In this document: piece by piece, positions 6,679 through 8,731 of the stretch | How the letters are laid out: each line of letters begins with the position of its first letter | Numbering within the stretch: the stretch's first letter is position 1 | Source of the DNA: Nitrospirae bacterium GWC2_57_9 | GTDB lineage: Bacteria > Nitrospirota > UBA9217 | Length of the DNA stretch: 8,731 nucleotides | Assembly: GCA_001805085.1 (NCBI GenBank) | Contig: MHEA01000010.1 | Span: 1-8,731, forward strand | Direction of reading: 5' to 3' | Position numbers and translations under genes: made by a program | Notes under the pieces: generated by a model | Databases searched by the model: none | What the model was told of the DNA's origin: nothing | Seen by the model: the letters and a program-made list of their open reading frames with translations, nothing else

Positions 6679-7372
6679 ACTTCGCGATGTCACGGTCTCC
6701 TATGGCATGATCGATGCGCTCAAGGGAATAAGCCTGAACGTGCAGCAGGGCGAGATAATAGCGCTTATCGGCGCGAACGGGGCAGGGAAATCCACCACCT
6801 TGATGTCCATCTCGGGGATCACCCGGCTTCGCTCCGGCCAGGTCTTTTTTGAGGACCGGCCCCTCTCGGAACTCCCGCCCCATGAGATCGTAAGACTGGG
6901 AATATCCCAGGCCCCGGAAGGCAGGCACATTTTTCCGAGGATGACGGTGCGGGAGAACCTTGAAATGGGCGCGTTCCAGCGCGAAAAGCACGAATTTGCG
7001 GGCGATATCGAGCGCGTCCATGATCTTTTCCCCACGCTCCTCGAAAGGAGCAGGCAGTTGGGCGGGACGCTGTCGGGCGGCGAGCAGCAGATGCTCTCCA
7101 TCGCCCGGGCCCTCATGTCACGGCCGCGCCTGTTGCTCCTGGACGAGCCGTCCCTCGGTCTGGCACCGATCATCGTGACCAGGATATTCCGGATCATCAG
7201 GGAGATCAATGAACAGGGCACGACGATCCTCCTGGTGGAACAGAACGCGAAGGCGGCCCTGCGGCTTGCACATCGCGCCTATGTCATGGAGACCGGAAAG
7301 ATCGTGATGCAGGGGACCTCAGCCGCTCTCGGAAATGATCCCGGCATCAAGAAAGCATACCTCGGGGAATAG
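6671..7372 (+). CDS. livF: Branched-chain amino acid ABC transporter ATP-binding protein LivF
   Basis: A 233-residue ABC ATPase with Walker A GANGAGKST (34-42), Q-loop ISQAPEGRHIF (78-88), canonical signature LSGGEQQ (134-140), Walker B LLLLDEPSLGL (154-164) and VEQN (189-192). The Gln at the H-loop position is normal for LivF. Length and motif order are those of LivF. It pairs with LivG to hydrolyse ATP for the importer. The start at 6671 is fixed by a strong Shine-Dalgarno sequence (GGGAGGGA, 6658-6665) at 5-nt spacing inside the end of livG, and the two genes share 8 nt. The next gene, truA, starts 12-33 bp downstream with no visible terminator between them. Confidence 0.95.
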   Translation: MLELRDVTVSYGMIDALKGISLNVQQGEIIALIGANGAGKSTTLMSISGITRLRSGQVFFEDRPLSELPPHEIVRLGISQAPEGRHIFPRMTVRENLEMGAFQREKHEFAGDIERVHDLFPTLLERSRQLGGTLSGGEQQMLSIARALMSRPRLLLLDEPSLGLAPIIVTRIFRIIREINEQGTTILLVEQNAKAALRLAHRAYVMETGKIVMQGTSAALGNDPGIKKAYLGE

Positions 7373-7405
7373 ACCGCACGCAGCATGGGCAATGACGGAA
7401 GGGAA

Positions 7406-8158
7406 ATGACCCGGAACATAAAGCTGACGGTGGAGTACGACGGTACCAACTACCATGGCTGGCAGTCGCAGGCCGGGACGGGCAGTTCCACGGTTCAAGA
7501 CACGCTTGAACAGGCGCTCCAGGCCCTGACGAACGAAGGCAACACCGCGATCGCGTCGGGAAGGACGGATGCGGGCGTTCATGCCCGGGGGCAGGTGGTT
7601 AACTTTCACACCGGCAGTTCTTTACCGGTTGAAGCCTGGGTCCCGGCGCTCAACCATCTCCTGCCCGGCGATGTCCGGGTGCTCGCTGCCGAAGAAGTGC
7701 CCCGGGACTTTCATGCACGCTTTAGCGCTCGTGGCAAGATCTATCAGTACCGTATCTTGAACAGGCGGCCGCCGTCGGCTCTTTACCGGTATTATGCCTG
7801 GCATGTGAATCTTCCGCTCGATATGGAAAGCATGACCCGGGCCTCGGCCTTCCTCCTGGGAACTCACGATTTTTCAGCGTTTCGCGGTTCCGGGTGCGCA
7901 GCAAAGTCTCCCGTCCGCACGCTGAGATCGGCCAAGATAACGCGAAGCGGAGATTTTATCGATGTCCTGCTGGAAGCCGATGCTTTTCTGCAATACATGG
8001 TCAGAAACATCGTAGGCACGCTTGTGGAAACCGGGCTCGGCAGGTTCAAGCCTGAGCAGGTAAAGGAGATGCTCCTGTCCCGTAACAGGTGCAGGTCAGG
8101 GCGAACGGCGCCTCCCCACGGCCTCTACCTGGTAACGGTGTTTTACGAGGGGTCATGA
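7406..8158 (+). CDS. truA: tRNA pseudouridine(38-40) synthase TruA
   Basis: A 250-residue enzyme that isomerises uridines 38, 39 and 40 in the anticodon stem-loop of many tRNAs. Visible family blocks are VEYDGTNYHGWQ (9-20), SGRTDAGVHARGQV (51-64) with the catalytic Asp55, ARGKIYQYRI (108-117) with the active-site Tyr, FLQYMVRNIVGTL (194-206) with the conserved Arg200, and the C-terminal PPHGLYL (237-243). Full length for the family. Start choice: homologues begin just before the NIKLTVEYDG block, and the purine-rich GGAAGGGAA (7397-7405) abuts the ATG at 7406, a close but usable spacing. An in-frame ATG at 7385 would add seven residues and has no near Shine-Dalgarno sequence. It is probably cotranscribed with livMGF. 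No intrinsic terminator is visible after the stop. Confidence 0.95.
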   Translation: MTRNIKLTVEYDGTNYHGWQSQAGTGSSTVQDTLEQALQALTNEGNTAIASGRTDAGVHARGQVVNFHTGSSLPVEAWVPALNHLLPGDVRVLAAEEVPRDFHARFSARGKIYQYRILNRRPPSALYRYYAWHVNLPLDMESMTRASAFLLGTHDFSAFRGSGCAAKSPVRTLRSAKITRSGDFIDVLLEADAFLQYMVRNIVGTLVETGLGRFKPEQVKEMLLSRNRCRSGRTAPPHGLYLVTVFYEGS

Positions 8159-8247
8159 CTTTTGCATTTTTGAAATTAAAACTGCTGTTTTCTCACTATT
8201 GCAAAAAGTTATCAATATGTATATCTATGCATTTCAGAACGTTACCG

Positions 8248-8264
8248 TTGGCACAATAAGTGCA
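8248..8264 (+). promoter_or_regulatory. Sigma-54 (RpoN) -24/-12 promoter
   Basis: TTGGCAC-AATAA-GTGCA matches the consensus TGGCAC-N5-TTGCA at 10 of 11 fixed positions (G for the first T of the -12 element). The invariant GG (8250-8251) and GC (8262-8263) have the exact 12-bp register. Predicted transcription starts near 8275, about 204 nt before the cytochrome ATG. Part of the match coincides with a small palindrome, GCAC-N5-GTGC, which is the main alternative reading (an operator). Confidence 0.65.
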
Positions 8265-8303
8265 TGCATATTTAACGGATTTTTATATAAACTCAAAGGA
8301 TTA

Positions 8304-8341
8304 GCTGGGACAAATTACTGTCTGATTGGTATTTTCCCTGC
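8304..8341 (+). other. Predicted leader hairpin
   Basis: GGGACAAAT (8307-8315) pairs with ATTTTCCC (8331-8338) as 8 bp with one bulged C. The helix extends by two further pairs (8304-8305 with 8340-8341) past a T-T mismatch. The loop is 15 nt. No T-tract follows, so it is not an intrinsic terminator. It lies about 30 nt into the predicted sigma-54 transcript. Confidence 0.4.
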
Positions 8342-8368
8342 AATATTCATCTCTCATTTTTATGAAAG

Positions 8369-8441
8369 GAGAAGGCCGCTTCGGCACAGAACAATTCATT
8401 ATTCCGGCTTCACCTCCGGCAAGTCAAACGCTTGCCTTCTC
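8369..8441 (+). promoter_or_regulatory. Candidate structured leader with mutually exclusive helices
   Basis: GAGAAGGC (8369-8376) is perfectly complementary to GCCTTCTC (8434-8441), an 8-bp long-range helix. Each arm also takes part in a local hairpin: GCCG-CTT-CGGC (8375-8385) on the left and GGCAAG-N7-CTTGCC (8418-8436) on the right. The long-range and local folds cannot fully coexist, which is the layout of an RNA switch. The right arm ends 26 nt before the Shine-Dalgarno sequence. I matched it to no riboswitch class; the conserved strings of the c-di-GMP/cGAMP GEMM family are not present. Confidence 0.35.
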
Positions 8442-8466
8442 GAACACGGTTCTAATCAAATATCCG

Positions 8467-8474
8467 AAAGGAGA
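8467..8474 (+). promoter_or_regulatory. Strong ribosome binding site of the cytochrome gene
   Basis: AAAGGAGA at 8467-8474 is close to the ideal anti-16S complement and lies 4-5 nt before the ATG at 8479. It fixes the start even though the same frame stays open upstream to 8326. The same octamer occurs at 8365-8372, with no start codon at a suitable distance. Confidence 0.8.
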
Positions 8475-8478
8475 TCTT

Positions 8479-8731
8479 ATGAGGAATTGGCTGAACGCAT
8501 CTGTACTGCTGTTGTTCACCGCTGTCCTGGCCCCCGCTGCCGGCGCAGCAACTGACGCAGCGACCTGCCTTGGTTGTCACGGGTCCATGGAAGGATCGGT
8601 GAATGTGAACCAGGAGAAGTATTCGAAGTCGGTCCACGGTTCATTCGACTGCGTAATGTGTCACCTGTCGTTGAAGGGCGACCAGCACCAGGGCATGTCC
8701 GGCAAGGCCGACGCTGCCACCCAGCAGCTTG
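8479..8731 (+). CDS. Multiheme c-type cytochrome, N-terminal part (runs off right edge)
   Basis: 84 complete codons are visible and the frame is open at the window end. Residues 1-24 form a Sec signal peptide (basic MRNW, hydrophobic SVLLLFTAVLA, then a small-residue AAGAA cleavage region), so the mature protein is exported. Two covalent heme c sites follow: CLGCH (30-34) and CVMCH (58-62). The second is preceded by KSVHG (50-54), and the spaced HG...CxxCH arrangement is typical of multiheme cytochromes of the c3/c554/NapC-NrfH-related assemblage, where such His residues serve as distal heme ligands. The role is expected to be periplasmic or cell-surface electron transfer in anaerobic respiration. 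The number of hemes, partner and terminal acceptor cannot be read from this fragment. Expression is likely under the sigma-54-type promoter upstream. Confidence 0.88.
   Translation, partial: MRNWLNASVLLLFTAVLAPAAGAATDAATCLGCHGSMEGSVNVNQEKYSKSVHGSFDCVMCHLSLKGDQHQGMSGKADAATQQL

Larger units (their letters stand above)
8159..8478 (+). other. AT-rich non-coding region: regulatory region and leader of the cytochrome gene
   Basis: This 320-bp stretch is clearly more AT-rich than the flanking genes. It has no credible gene: a 118-codon frame at 8199-8555 runs over the cytochrome start and reads as random composition. It contains a loose inverted repeat (TTTTGCA 8160-8166 / TGCAAAA 8200-8206), a sigma-54-type promoter (8248-8264), a hairpin (8304-8341), a pair of mutually exclusive helices (8369-8441) and the cytochrome Shine-Dalgarno sequence (8467-8474). 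No terminator for truA was seen. Confidence 0.7.

Noticed and set aside
5932..6693. 253-codon open frame on the minus strand
   Set aside because: Antisense shadow of livG, which has all ABC ATPase motifs.
8275..8466. Known c-di-GMP/cGAMP (GEMM) riboswitch
   Set aside because: The conserved GEMM strings (such as AAACC, the GNRA-type loop context and GCAAAGCC or GGAAAGCC) are not found in the leader.
8326..8478. In-frame upstream extension of the cytochrome (ATG at 8362)
   Set aside because: The frame is open, but the signal peptide would become internal, the ATG at 8362 lacks a Shine-Dalgarno sequence, and an ideal one precedes 8479.
8199..8555. 118-codon plus-strand frame
   Set aside because: It starts in AT-rich regulatory DNA, overlaps the start of the well-supported cytochrome gene in another frame, and has no ribosome binding site.
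1..8731. Mobile elements, CRISPR arrays, phage genes, tRNA or rRNA genes
   Set aside because: No transposase or integrase, no regularly spaced direct repeats and no tRNA-like or rRNA-like sequence were seen on either strand.

Overview
The window looks like chromosomal sequence from a Gram-negative bacterium. It carries an outer-membrane FadL-type barrel, an LPS heptosyltransferase, lipoproteins and the start of a periplasmic multiheme c-type cytochrome preceded by a sigma-54-type promoter. That mixture would fit a respiratory, probably anaerobic lineage such as the Desulfobacterota/Geobacter-like groups or Nitrospirota. The assignment is an inference from gene content; no marker in the window fixes it. 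There is no rRNA, tRNA, CRISPR array, transposase or integrase.

Layout. (1) 1-1098 is the 3' part of a FadL/OMPP1-family barrel gene, followed by an intrinsic terminator at 1132-1167. (2) 1105-2370 is a CapA-family metallophosphoesterase-like protein; the terminator lies inside the 5' end of its longest reading frame. (3) 2481-3509 is a family 9 glycosyltransferase resembling LPS heptosyltransferase I, with a good sigma-70-type promoter just before it. (4) 3556-4005 on the minus strand is a 149-residue protein I do not recognise, with its own promoter and a hairpin between it and the convergent glycosyltransferase gene. (5) 4158-4649 is a small lipoprotein, transcribed divergently from (4). 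(6) 4734-8158 is a tight run livM-livG-livF-truA: the permease and both ATPases of a branched-chain amino acid type ABC importer, then tRNA pseudouridine synthase A. A well-formed promoter sits almost on the livM start codon. No livH or binding-protein gene is present. (7) 8159-8478 is an AT-rich non-coding region with a near-consensus sigma-54 promoter and a potentially structured leader of about 200 nt. (8) 8479 to the right edge is the 5' part of a multiheme cytochrome c gene with a signal peptide and two CxxCH sites.

How it fits together. The left half is envelope-related (barrel, CapA-like protein, LPS core transferase, lipoproteins), but the genes appear to be separate transcription units. 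The middle is one operon for amino acid uptake with a housekeeping tRNA-modification gene at its tail. The least ordinary part is the right-hand intergenic region: a -24/-12 promoter plus a leader able to form mutually exclusive helices, in front of a respiratory cytochrome. I found no clearly novel multi-gene system; this leader is the best candidate for undescribed regulation.
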